Source: Paragordius varius (lineage: Eukaryota; Nematomorpha). From it: 64,000 nucleotides of DNA. Shown piece after piece: positions 1-9,164 of the stretch. The notes under the pieces are model-generated. The model made no database searches. It worked only from the letters and a program-made list of their open reading frames with translations, and was not told where the DNA came from. The DNA is taken from the NCBI GenBank assembly GCA_964247055.1, contig OZ176053.1, positions 5,952,001 through 6,016,000 of the forward strand, given 5' to 3'. A program made the position numbers and the translations under genes. Within the stretch, counting starts at the first letter, position 1. Each line of letters opens with the position of its first letter.

Positions 1-99
1 TATGCATAAGTGTATTGAGAATTTCTCTGTTAACTGATAAATTAAAAGGGATAAATAAAATAATAATTGGAAAGATACAGTTAAAATTTTAATCAAAAT

Positions 100-200
100 C
101 GTGTATACTAAATCGATATACGAATTATAAAAATCAAATATTTGTATTTTATGATAAGTGCTAAAAGGCACGAAACAGTCTGCCATTATTATCCGCCAAG
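100..200 (+). ncRNA. Decayed hammerhead-ribozyme-like repeat
   Basis: A four-pair stem GTGC/GCAC with loop TAAAAG (158-171) is followed by GAAA (172-175), C-A-G and the triplet GTC (178-180). This is the order of hammerhead stem II, the GAAA core, a minimal stem III and the cleavage site. The 5' core reads ATGATAA (151-157) instead of CTGATGA, and stem I pairs poorly. It shares flanking blocks with the better copy at 19902-19944, so the two are copies of one repeat. It lies in a CRNKL1 intron and is probably inactive. Confidence 0.45.
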
Positions 201-308
201 ATCAAATATCATTCAAAATACTACTGCGCATAATCATCGCCTATTTTTACATCTTTGTATATGATTAAAAATAATTATAAAATGTATAGGTTATTTTACC
301 TATTATAG

Positions 309-1485
309 GGGATATAGGTGCCGTACGTGCATTGTATGAGCGTTTACTTCAACGTACATCTCACCTTAAAGTTTGGCTCAGTTATGCCGAATTTGAAAAG
401 GGACAACTCAAACTAGCTATAAGTCTATCCTCTAATTCCACCAATAATAATAATAATGAAAATCAGGATGGCGAGACCATATCTGAAACCAAATCGAAAT
501 TATTAGATATTGAAGGTGCTTATGCTCGCCCTCGTGAAATTTATCGGCGAGCAAATACTTTTTTTGCCCGTGAAATGACAAATAATCCAGATCTCATGGC
601 TCTTAAACAAGACCGATATGCATTGCTTCAAGCATGGAAGAGTTTTGAGGTATATACTATGTTATTTAGGGTCGGCCTATTTATTAATACATTTAAACAA
701 TTATGATAGTTACTTTTATATGATCTATTTGCCATTTTATATCATAATCAGTATCGAACTCAATTATATGCTCTGTTTGAGAAAATAAAGTAAAACGACA
801 GTGCCTAACTATATTTAATAAACATCCTCTCATTTTATCTTGTTTGATTTGAAAATTGGAGTTCGACCTCTAACAAAGCCTAATTTAATGACTTGAACGA
901 AATATTTTTATTTTTTCAGCATTGATAATTTGTATATTACGAATCGATTAGTAACCAGACAAATTATCATAACGGAACTATTATAAATGCATTGGAACAG
1001 CATAAGAATTTAGGGTTTAAAAAATGGCTGGGCCATTAAAAATCAAGACCACCCCCGGTATTGAGAGTTAGTTTTGACGGGTAATACATTCATAACCGTG
1101 ACTGTGACCACTCTTAAAACATACAAAAGAATTTATATACCAATTATCACGTAATATAATATTAATTAATGGTAAAAAATTTACTTACCCTTTATACTTA
1201 ATTATCCAAAAAACTAAATATATAAAAATAAAAACGTAGATGGAGTTTGGAGACAAAGCGAGTCAGGCCAAGATTGAAGAACTGATGCCTCAACGCGTCA
1301 AAAAACGCCGAAGAATCGATGAAGACGAAGAAGATATTGAAGCCCTGGGGGGCATTTCAGGCGCCGCCGCGGCTGTTGCACCCGCTTGGGAGGAATATTA
1401 TGATTATGTGTTTGATGCACAAACTAACCAACAACCAAACCTTAAACTGCTGGAATTGGCTAAGAAATGGAAAAAACAAATTTGA
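309..1485 (+). CDS. CRNKL1: Crooked neck-like pre-mRNA splicing factor, C-terminal two exons
   Basis: These are the last two coding exons of crooked neck (CRNKL1/Clf1), a HAT-repeat scaffold of the Prp19-associated spliceosome complex in the nucleus. Exon 309-649 follows an AG at 307-308. It encodes the end of the HAT array (YERLLQRTSH, VWLSYAEFE, then ALLQAWKSFE) and ends at a GT at 650 in phase 0. Exon 1240-1485 encodes EFGDKA, LMPQRVKKRRR, an acidic stretch, WEEYYDYVF, QPNLKLLELAKKWKKQ and a stop, which is the diagnostic CRNKL1 tail. An Asn-rich insertion of about 30 residues (near 436-500) interrupts the last HAT repeats and is absent from vertebrate proteins. The long acidic C-tail of vertebrates is missing, so the protein stops just after the conserved lysine-rich segment. 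The rest of the gene lies left of the window. Confidence 0.93.
650..1239 (+). other. CRNKL1 last intron
   Basis: A 590-bp intron with a GT at 650 and an AG at 1238-1239. About 245 bp of it (near 830-1076) is a copy of a module also present in the sds22 intron. Nothing else is recognisable. Confidence 0.85.
830..1076 (+). repeat. Interspersed module, copy 1
   Basis: This stretch runs from a TTGTTTGATTTGAAAATTGG-like start to GGTATTGAGAG and recurs at about 3240-3490 at high similarity with small indels. Both copies share GATAATTTGTATAT and a GGCTGGGCCAT block. Similarity ends at TTTTGA (about 1076), after which the two sites differ. Copy 2 continues directly into LINE coding sequence and this copy does not. 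Confidence 0.75.
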
Positions 1486-1554
1486 TCAATTGATTGATTG
1501 AATTATACGAAAAAAATGTAACTGTGAATATTATATTATACGTATATATATCTT

Positions 1555-1560
1555 AATAAA
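1555..1560 (+). terminator. Poly(A) signal of CRNKL1
   Basis: AATAAA lies 70 bp after the CRNKL1 stop codon at 1485. Confidence 0.6.
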
Positions 1561-2100
1561 TATGTTAAAATTGAATGTGGTGGTTTATGGTATGTGTGAA
1601 AAGTTGTGTTTAAGATTATTAAGTTTATGGATTGTCCTTAAAAGTTTGTTATTTAGATACAGTTAAGGAAATCTAAAACATATATGACACGACATCAAGA
1701 GTTAACAATATTTCTCATCAATCTACTGCATTATACTTTGGTACTATATACTTATATGTAATACATATTTCAATGTTTTATTATTTCAATTTAAGTTCAA
1801 TAATCGGTTTTTTAGTATTGAAAAACAAAAAATCCTCTTTGAATATGTATGTTAACTCTTCTGCCTATGGTTAATTTTTTTTTGTTATCAAAGGAATTTT
1901 TACACAATATCTTTGTGTTTAATGGTAAAACGAGATGATAATTGAATTTATCAAAATATTAATATTTATAATACGTAAATTTTAATTATAATAATCCTTT
2001 ACCAGAATTACAATTAATAATAACTCAAATTTCCAAAATTACTCAACAGTTAAATAAAAATATAAAACCTACATAATATATATTATTCATCAATGGTAAA

Positions 2101-2106
2101 TTTATT
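2101..2106 (-). terminator. Poly(A) signal of sds22
   Basis: AATAAA on the minus strand lies about 40 bp after the sds22 stop at 2144. Confidence 0.6.
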
Positions 2107-2143
2107 ATCATTACATATACAGGACTAAATAGTATTACATCAT

Positions 2144-5100
2144 TTATATTTTACAAAGCGTGGCATCAATTTGTTTAATAGATGGGCATTCCAACATAAT
2201 TTTACGGCGATAATTGACATCTTTTTCGATGGGATTCCCTTCCAAATACACAGTTTCGATTTCTTTAGCATTTTCTAGCTGCTTTATATCATTCCAATCC
2301 GTTATATTGTTTCCGCCACACCAAAACTCTTTGAGTTTTGTAAGATGTTCAATATTTTCGATACGATTGATTTGATTACAGCCCACATCAAGCGTTGTGA
2401 GATTCGTATTATGTTCCAAATTTTCAATCTAAATATAAACAATCGTAAAAAAGACAAGTGATTTTGATATATAATAATATAGAGTTTTTACTGAAATCAT
2501 TTAACCATGTAATAATGCAATGGCGGCATCTGCCGATCAAATATGTATCTGGCCATTCAAAAAATTTGTATACATATTATAAACGCCTTACATTCATAAA
2601 AAATATAAAGAATTAAACATATTTATTTTATGATTTTATATGAAAAAAAGCATAAGTCATCATTTTAAAATATCCATTTTTGCTGTCATAGTTGATATGA
2701 TTTTCGAATTTTTTTAAATTGAAATTTACCCTGATTTTTCAAATACACCATTTACAGTTCAAATTCACCCTTAAACAATTCAGCTTCACTCTTGAACAAT
2801 TTAAAATCACCCTAAAATAAATAAAGTGTTTAAGGAAAAAATGCTTATATTTTTTTATATTTTTAAAAAATAAATTTTGTTTAAAATTAAAATAATATTG
2901 AAATAATAATAAACTATGTCATTAAGATATATTTCATATTAATGATAATTTATATTAGCCCGAAAACACATAATTTATTTTTAGGGTGAATTCGAATTAT
3001 TTAAGGGTGAATTTGAATTGTAAATGATATATATGGTGTATAAGTTGAGGCAAATTTTTACTTTCCGCATACTCTTGTGAAAAAATAAATATTTTACTAA
3101 TACATTTAAAACTGAGCTCTGATGTTAGTTCACCAAATGTGATTTAGCCAATACAGGCGGTGGATGCAAAATAACCTTAACTTCACAAATTAGGTAACGC
3201 AAAATATAAAATTTATGTTATAAATACTAAATTTTATATTTTGCGTCCTTCTTTCCCAATTTATTTTGTTTAATTTAAAATTGGACTTCAACCTCTAAAG
3301 CTGACTTGAAGGAAATAATTTTATTTTTGCAGGATTGATAATTTGTATATCTCGAATCGATTAGTAACCAGAATACAAATTATCAAACGAAACTATTATA
3401 AATGTATGCATAACAGCATAAGAAATTTAGGGTTTAAAAATGGCTGGGCCATCAAAAAATAAGGCCAACCCTGGTATTGAGAGTAAGTTTTGAAGAATGG
3501 ATTATCCAAAGCATAATGTTGCTATATTCCGGCTCCAAAGCCCAAATCAAAATTTTCTATGGCCTATCTGAATCCATCAATATACACTCAGGGCTGCACC
3601 AAGGTTCTGTCTTGAGTCCCTTACTATTCATCATAATAATTGATGAGATTACAAAGAACATTCGCAGGGGCTTACCTTGGGAACTGCTCTTTGCAGATGA
3701 TCTGGTAATAATGGGTTCATTTGAAGACGATCTCATCTTATCTATTGACAAATGGAAAAATTGCTTGGAAAGTCATGGCCTCAAAATCAATCCGAGCAAA
3801 ACAAAACTAATGCACGAAATATAATTAAGCCCATTAGGTACCCATGTAGAATTTGCAGCCTAGCTGTAAAGGCAAATTCTATTTGTGTACTAAATGCAAT
3901 TTCTGGATACATAAAAAATGCTCAAACCTAAAATCACTTAGGGTTGATGCCTTTACTTGCCCAAGTTGCATCGACAACCTACCCATACCAGAACAAAATT
4001 TAAATTCAATCCCTAATACCTACAATTACGAAACTGTTACTCACTTTAAATATCTAAGTGACGAAATATCCGCAAAAGGAGGTATCAGTGATGGCCTCAA
4101 ACACAGATCATCTGAAGCATGGAAAAAATACCATGCACTAAAACACATAATAAATAATATTTACATAAAACTTGAAACAAAATCGCAACTTTATTCTACC
4201 ATTATCCGTCCCGCACTAACCTACGGCACGGAATGTTGGCCCATGACAAAGTCAAACCTTGGTAAATTCCAAAGATCAGAATCTAAAAAATACAATACTT
4301 TTTGTACATAATCCTAAACTCTTTAACTTTAATAATCAATTTGACCCTTATAAAATCCTTAATATCACTGCTCTTGACCGCTTTCTAAGAGCTAAAAGAC
4401 TGAGATGGGCTGGTCACATCCATCGTAGACCACCAGATAATTATATACATATAATGATGTCCTACTCCACACCTAGCTCAAAGCCTGGCAGACCCTTCAA
4501 AAGCTGGATCAGTACTATATATGATGATCTTACTGAGACCAAATTAAAAATAGAAGATGCGGAAAATAGAAACAATTGGAAAACAGCAATAAAAACTTAT
4601 CTCAAATCAGCTACCTTCAATTCTGAAGAACAACAGCTTTGATGATGATGTTATAAATACTAGTATAAATCAAACTTAATTAATTTATACATATATTAAT
4701 AAAATAAATTAGTTAAATGTAAAATAACTCGTGTGAGTTAATTATCCTGTTTATTACAATATTCGAAAAATAATTAATTTATTACTTACCTTTTCTATTT
4801 TGTTACAACTGATGTAAAATTCTTCCAAATTTTTAAGTTTATCTATCGCTTCAATTTTTGGAATTTGATTACTTTGTATGCTAAGAATGCGTAACTTTGT
4901 CAAATGATTAAGATTTTGAAGTTTATTAACTTTGTTTTTTCCCAAGTACAATTCAGTCAAATTTGTTAAATTATCAAGATTATTTATTGTTTTAATTTGA
5001 TTATCACCTAATTCCAACATTTCTAATTTCGTTAATTTATCCAAGTTCTCAATACATTTGATTTTGTTACAGATCAAATATAATTTTTTGAGATTTACCA

Positions 5101-5428
5101 AAGAATCTAAGTTTTCAATTTTCGGTATAAGATTAAATGATAAATCAAGAGATTGTAAATTTATTAATGAAGAAAGGTTCTCAATTTGTGTTATACGATT
5201 ATCATATAAATCCAGTTCAGTTAATGTTACTGAAAGACAATCTAGATTTTCGATTTGTTTAATGTGATTATCTCTCAGGCAAAGGAATGTTACTTTTTCT
5301 AACCCTTCAAGGTTTTCAATTTTCCCGATTCTGCAATGATTTAAATCAACTTCCGTTGCTTCTGGATCTAAAACAATCTCCTGAACATCTTCTTTGGCCG
5401 ATTCATCGATTTTATCTTCATGCGTCAT
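2144..5428 (-). CDS. PPP1R7: Protein phosphatase 1 regulatory subunit 7 (sds22), complete
   Basis: Sds22 binds the catalytic subunit of protein phosphatase 1 and helps its maturation and its mitotic and cortical roles. There are two exons: 5428-4790 (213 codons) and 2428-2144 (94 codons plus stop), joined in phase 0 with donor GTAAGT and an acceptor ending TTTAG. The 307-residue product has a short acidic N-terminus (MTHEDKIDES), then about eleven 22-residue leucine-rich repeats of the sds22 type with the IENL and L.NL signature (for example IENLDSLVNLKKLYLICNKI). It ends in the LRR cap YRRKIMLECPSIKQIDAT, matching the family's invariant C-terminus. Vertebrate PPP1R7 is about 360 residues, mainly because of a longer N-terminal tail. 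The intron (4789-2429) contains a MITE, a repeat module and a LINE fragment. The ATG is head-to-head with the small gene at 5473. Confidence 0.96.
2743..3041 (+). mobile_element. MITE family B, copy 1
   Basis: Inverted ends TACACCATTTACAGTTCAAA and, on the other strand at the right end, TACACCATATATATCATTTA followed by ATTCAAATTCACCC. Internal AATTCACCC boxes repeat two or three times at each end. It is related to the copies at 7004-7264 and 52391-52607. No coding capacity. Confidence 0.75.
3240..3490 (+). repeat. Interspersed module, copy 2, abutting LINE
   Basis: Same module as 830-1076. It runs directly into LINE reverse-transcriptase coding sequence from about 3477. It may be the 5' part of the LINE family or an older repeat into which the LINE inserted. 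Confidence 0.7.
3477..4655 (+). mobile_element. LINE fragment: reverse transcriptase with PHD-like finger
   Basis: A 5'-truncated non-LTR retrotransposon in the sds22 intron, antisense to that gene. Frame 3477-3824 carries RT motifs including HQGSVLSPLLF and LLFADDLV, with a SKTKLM thumb. A Cys/His finger follows. Its first half (YPC..C, 3840-3890) is in one frame and its second half (CTKCNFWIHKKC....CPSC, 3880-3981) in another, so a frameshift lies between. Frames 3853-4311 and 4259-4642 carry the C-terminal region with YGTECWPM, LRAKRLRWAGHIHRRP and GRPFKSW. The RT plus treble-clef finger layout is known from RTE/CR1-like LINEs of aquatic animals. It ends in a (TGATGA)-type tail near 4638-4650. 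It is a dead copy with at least two frame breaks. Confidence 0.85.
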
Positions 5429-5472
5429 TTAAACCTTCACCTTTCAAATTAATTTTGGAGACAGATTATTAA
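5429..5472. promoter_or_regulatory. 44-bp head-to-head spacer, likely bidirectional promoter/5' leaders
   Basis: Only 44 bp separate the sds22 ATG (minus, 5428) from the ATG of the 70-residue ORF (plus, 5473). Either the two transcripts overlap at their 5' ends or both start within this gap from a shared core promoter. No TATA box is evident. Confidence 0.5.
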
Positions 5473-5685
5473 ATGAATGATAAATATACACCTGGATATG
5501 CCGCAAAGTGGTTTCGCACATTGATAAACCTCAATGAGGAGTTAACTAATGAGATTAATGAGTTTTTAACAACTGTACAAGATCCTGAAGAAAAATACAA
5601 ACAGTTTATCGATAAATATCGTGAATTAATCCCAGCCCCTAAAGATAATGCCAAATACATGGAAATAATAAAAAAAGTACATTAA
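5473..5685 (+). CDS. Small 70-residue protein of unknown function
   Basis: An intact single-exon ORF starting MNDKYTPGYAAKWFRTLINL and ending in KVH. It is charged and predicted helical (repeated Glu/Lys with regularly spaced Leu/Phe/Tyr), with no signal peptide, membrane segment or Cys motif. I do not recognise the family. Support for a real gene comes from its placement head-to-head with sds22, balanced non-repetitive composition unlike the surrounding AT-rich DNA, and AATAAA 40 bp after its stop (5725-5730). A small mitochondrial or complex-assembly factor is conceivable, but this is a guess. The opposite-strand ORF (5469-5660) looks like a shadow. Confidence 0.6.
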   Translation: MNDKYTPGYAAKWFRTLINLNEELTNEINEFLTTVQDPEEKYKQFIDKYRELIPAPKDNAKYMEIIKKVH

Positions 5686-5724
5686 TGATAATTTTTAAGT
5701 TAAACAAGAATATATAAATACAAA

Positions 5725-5730
5725 AATAAA
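5725..5730 (+). terminator. Poly(A) signal of the small ORF
   Basis: AATAAA 40 bp after the stop codon at 5685. Confidence 0.55.
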
Positions 5731-6159
5731 CGTATTTTATTTCTGATGTACCCTATTCTTTTGTTATCTAATCCTTAAGTCGCTTTTCTAATCGTTGTAT
5801 ATTTTACACTAAATTTTCCGATTTAGCAAAAAGCGCGGTTTAATAGAAGCTTTAATTTATTTTATATATACGGCTATATTGATAATAACAGATTTGTAAG
5901 TACCTTGTATTTTAGACCGTAAATAAACACCATTTATCATATTTTATAAGCAAGATTTTCTCTTTGCTTAATATCTTTTAAAAAATTTGGTCAGTTGCAC
6001 ATAAAAGCGTGAAAAGAAATTAAAGGGCTGCAAATATATTTATATTTTCTCAAAGGCCATGCACCATACGATACCTATAAAATTTTCATAGCTGTTTGAC
6101 ACATTGCAGTTATACTCAAAATAAAAAATTAATAAATTATCAGTAAAATAAAAAGCACT

Positions 6160-6800
6160 TTAAGGGCAGCATGAGATCCGCCTACCCCGGTTTGTGTATC
6201 ACTGACTTAAAAATTATTAACACCTAACATTTAGTTGTTAAATATTAAGATTTAATCGAATTTTGTACTTCTCTTATTATTGAAAAAAAATTCATTACCA
6301 AACGGGTAATTTATTTTGATAAAAATATTAAAATAGAAGTATAATTGAAAATTTCGGAAAAAAATTAGAAATTTGTGATTTTTTTATTGATTTTTTTAAA
6401 TTAATTTGACACAGTAGTACTCACCAAAAAATTTTGACGAGTCAAATAAAATATTTTGTATCAACATATTTTGTTAAATATGCCGCTATAAGACATTACT
6501 ATATGGATATTCAGCACATTTATATTAAACATTTATTTGTCACATCTTGCCAAAACTCAACATCCCTTATCTTAGTGATTTCCTTAATTCTTCTAAATTT
6601 GAATCATTATCATCCAAAAAAGTCGGAAATTTTCTCATAAAATTTCTAAAATTGAGAAATTACCAAATCAAACGGAAGTTTAAATATTGAACAAAAAATA
6701 ATTTTATTTAAAATTTTGGAATATCCAATCTATTAATAATTCTGAGGAGCGTTTTTAAGACCGCATTCGGCCCGTGGGCCCCGGTTTGGGCATTACTCAT
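6160..6800. mobile_element. hAT-like terminal fragments
   Basis: Read on the minus strand, 6800-6745 begins GAGTAATGCCCAAACCGGGG and continues through CCCACGGGCCG, the common metazoan hAT end pattern. 6205-6165 is a second, diverged end in the same direction. Internal transposase sequence is not recognisable. Confidence 0.4.
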
Positions 6801-7003
6801 TTAACGCATAAAAGTCAATATTTTATTTGTATTTATTTATTATTCCAAAAGGCAAATTATACCAATGCAGTCAAAAGTCTCAAAAATTATATTTATATAA
6901 CCATTTTTTACATTATTCATTTAACATTACAGCTAGGATTTAAATAATCAGCAAATCAGGAGCTTATGATTATATCTACATATATAAATGTGAAACAAAG
7001 TAA

Positions 7004-7264
7004 TATACCATTTACAATTCACATTCACCCTTGAACTATTCAAATTCACCTTCGAACAATTCAAATTTACCCCAAATATAAATTATGTGTTTTCGGGCCA
7101 TAATAACTCATTATTAATATGAAATATATCTTTATGGCATAGTTTATTATTTTTTCCGTATTATTTAAATTAAATACAAAATCATTTTTTTAAAAATAAA
7201 AAAATATAAGTAATATTTAATCTTAAAAAACACCTAATTTATTTTAGGGTGAATTTAAAGTGTA
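7004..7264 (+). mobile_element. MITE family B, copy 2
   Basis: Starts TATACCATTTACAATTCACA with AATTCACC boxes and ends TTAGGGTGAATTTAAAGTGT. The right end is shortened relative to the copies at 2743 and 52391. Confidence 0.65.
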
Positions 7265-9164
7265 TTATTAGCTCTTTAAAATAACTGGGTAACTCCCACT
7301 CTCTGTAAAAGTAACGTTAAAAAAAAGGAACGCGTCTTCTCCCCTAGCGTTCTTTCTTATGGGAAGAAAACTAAAGGCTGTGAAATACGTCCATTGTGTT
7401 GAATTGGAGTTAAATTAGCAAATAAAATAATTTGGATTGATCAGATATAGGCGTTTATTTGTCAGGTGCTTAATATATTAACGATGCATAAAAATGAGTT
7501 TCGAGCCGTATGCAGGGACAGGCGGCAATGTGCTTAACTAATATAATCTAAATTTAATTATATTGAAAAATGATTAATTATAAAAAAATTTGGGTGCGAT
7601 ATTATTAAAAAAATTTTCCGCGCCATAAAAGGGGGCCGATATTTCATTGTATTAAACTCTGAAGATAGGCTTCGAAATTCTAGAAAAAATAGGGTAAAAC
7701 TCGTTTAAAGAGAAATATATAAAAAATCGAAATGCGCCATTTATTCTTAATGTTATATGTTTTTAATATTACAAAAAATTATTTATTTTTGGAAAAGCGC
7801 CAATAAATTATGACAAGTTGAATTGTAAGGGTCTAAAATGATTTAATATGCAAAATATATTCCAAATTTGTTAAATATCTTAAATTTACAAAAAAATTCA
7901 ATTAAGGTGTCCCTACAAATTATGTGGTATTTTAAAATATCATAGCGTTACCTTTTAAACTCTAAATGTAATATTAATTAATTGCTAAAAATCTTCACTT
8001 GTATTCTCAAGATAATTTTGCCCGATGCTTTTTTCCGATATTTTAGAGCAAAACAACAGCTGTCGACATTTTTTTTCATAAATATTATTAGGTACAAGAT
8101 TAAATTTTCAGATATAACAACTTAATTTTAAATAGTATAATAATATATTTGAATTTATATAATGCGTCCAATTTAACCTATGAAAATATTTAAATAATTT
8201 ATATAATTTTAAAGGTTGTTGGTCCCAGTTAAAGATTAAAACTTTTGCAATTATATGAATTAACATTATGGTGGGTGTTTTTTAATCTAAGGGATAGGGT
8301 TTGGTATTAGACCGATTAAATTGATCATCTGCTTGATTCTTATGAATGCGGTCATTAATTGAGCATTCATAACTACAAACGTAAAATACATTTACTTAAC
8401 CAAATGATAAAAAGTTAACCGTTAAAATTGGTTTTAATATATCTATATTATTATCGATTCCTGTACACAATTTCATAAAGTGTTTGACTGGTTATTTTTA
8501 TTAAACGGTTAAAGTCACGGTCATTAAGGTATTCACGAGTCAGAACCATCCACCCTAATAAGGAATCAGTTTCTTTGCTACCAGTCAATTATTTTGAATA
8601 GATTTTAACCTTTATGCGAAGGCTGTTTGATAAATAAATTATATCAGGGTGCTCACATCTAAATATAGGATTTATATATAGGTTTACAGAAGTCTTTGAC
8701 GCATTTTTTAAATATTTAGTTTAAAGAGAAATTCGAGTTAGAGGTGTAAATTGCTTTATGCAAATATTTAAATTAACAGGGACTGAAACCATAACTGGAA
8801 GGGTTTGTGAACACCTTTTCCAGCAGTTGTTTAAACCGCTTCATTGTATCCGAATCTAAATTTTTATAAATAGCTTTGGGAATTAACACCTAAAAAGTAA
8901 TTTTTTCTGTAAATTTTGGGATTTTAAATAAGAAAAGATTTTAGGGGTTTAGCATAACATTATAATAGATTATTTTTTTTATAAATTGTTCAAAATATGA
9001 ATAATTAATTATTAACAGGAACTATTTTTTCATAATCAATCAATATCAATAAGGCTTAAATCTTTTAAAGCATAATTGGAACCAGTTTTGATAAATATCA
9101 TGTTGATAGGACAATAATAAAAATAGTTATGGACCATAGGCTTTAATTACAAAGTTATTTATAT

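Larger units (their letters stand above)
1486..2143. other. Convergent intergenic spacer between CRNKL1 and sds22
   Basis: AT-rich spacer of 658 bp between two stop codons on opposite strands. It holds AATAAA for CRNKL1 at 1555-1560 and, on the minus strand, AATAAA for sds22 (TTTATT at 2101-2106). No further gene is seen. Confidence 0.7.
5731..9160. other. Gene-free AT-rich stretch with transposon relics
   Basis: No exon supported by similarity was found. Two short segments look like hAT transposon ends in the same orientation: 6165-6205 (contains CCCCGGTTTGTGTATCACTG) and 6745-6800 (contains CCCGTGGGCCCCGGTTTGGG). A MITE lies at 7004-7264. The rest (notably 7270-9150) is AT-rich with no structure I can name. 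Confidence 0.5.
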
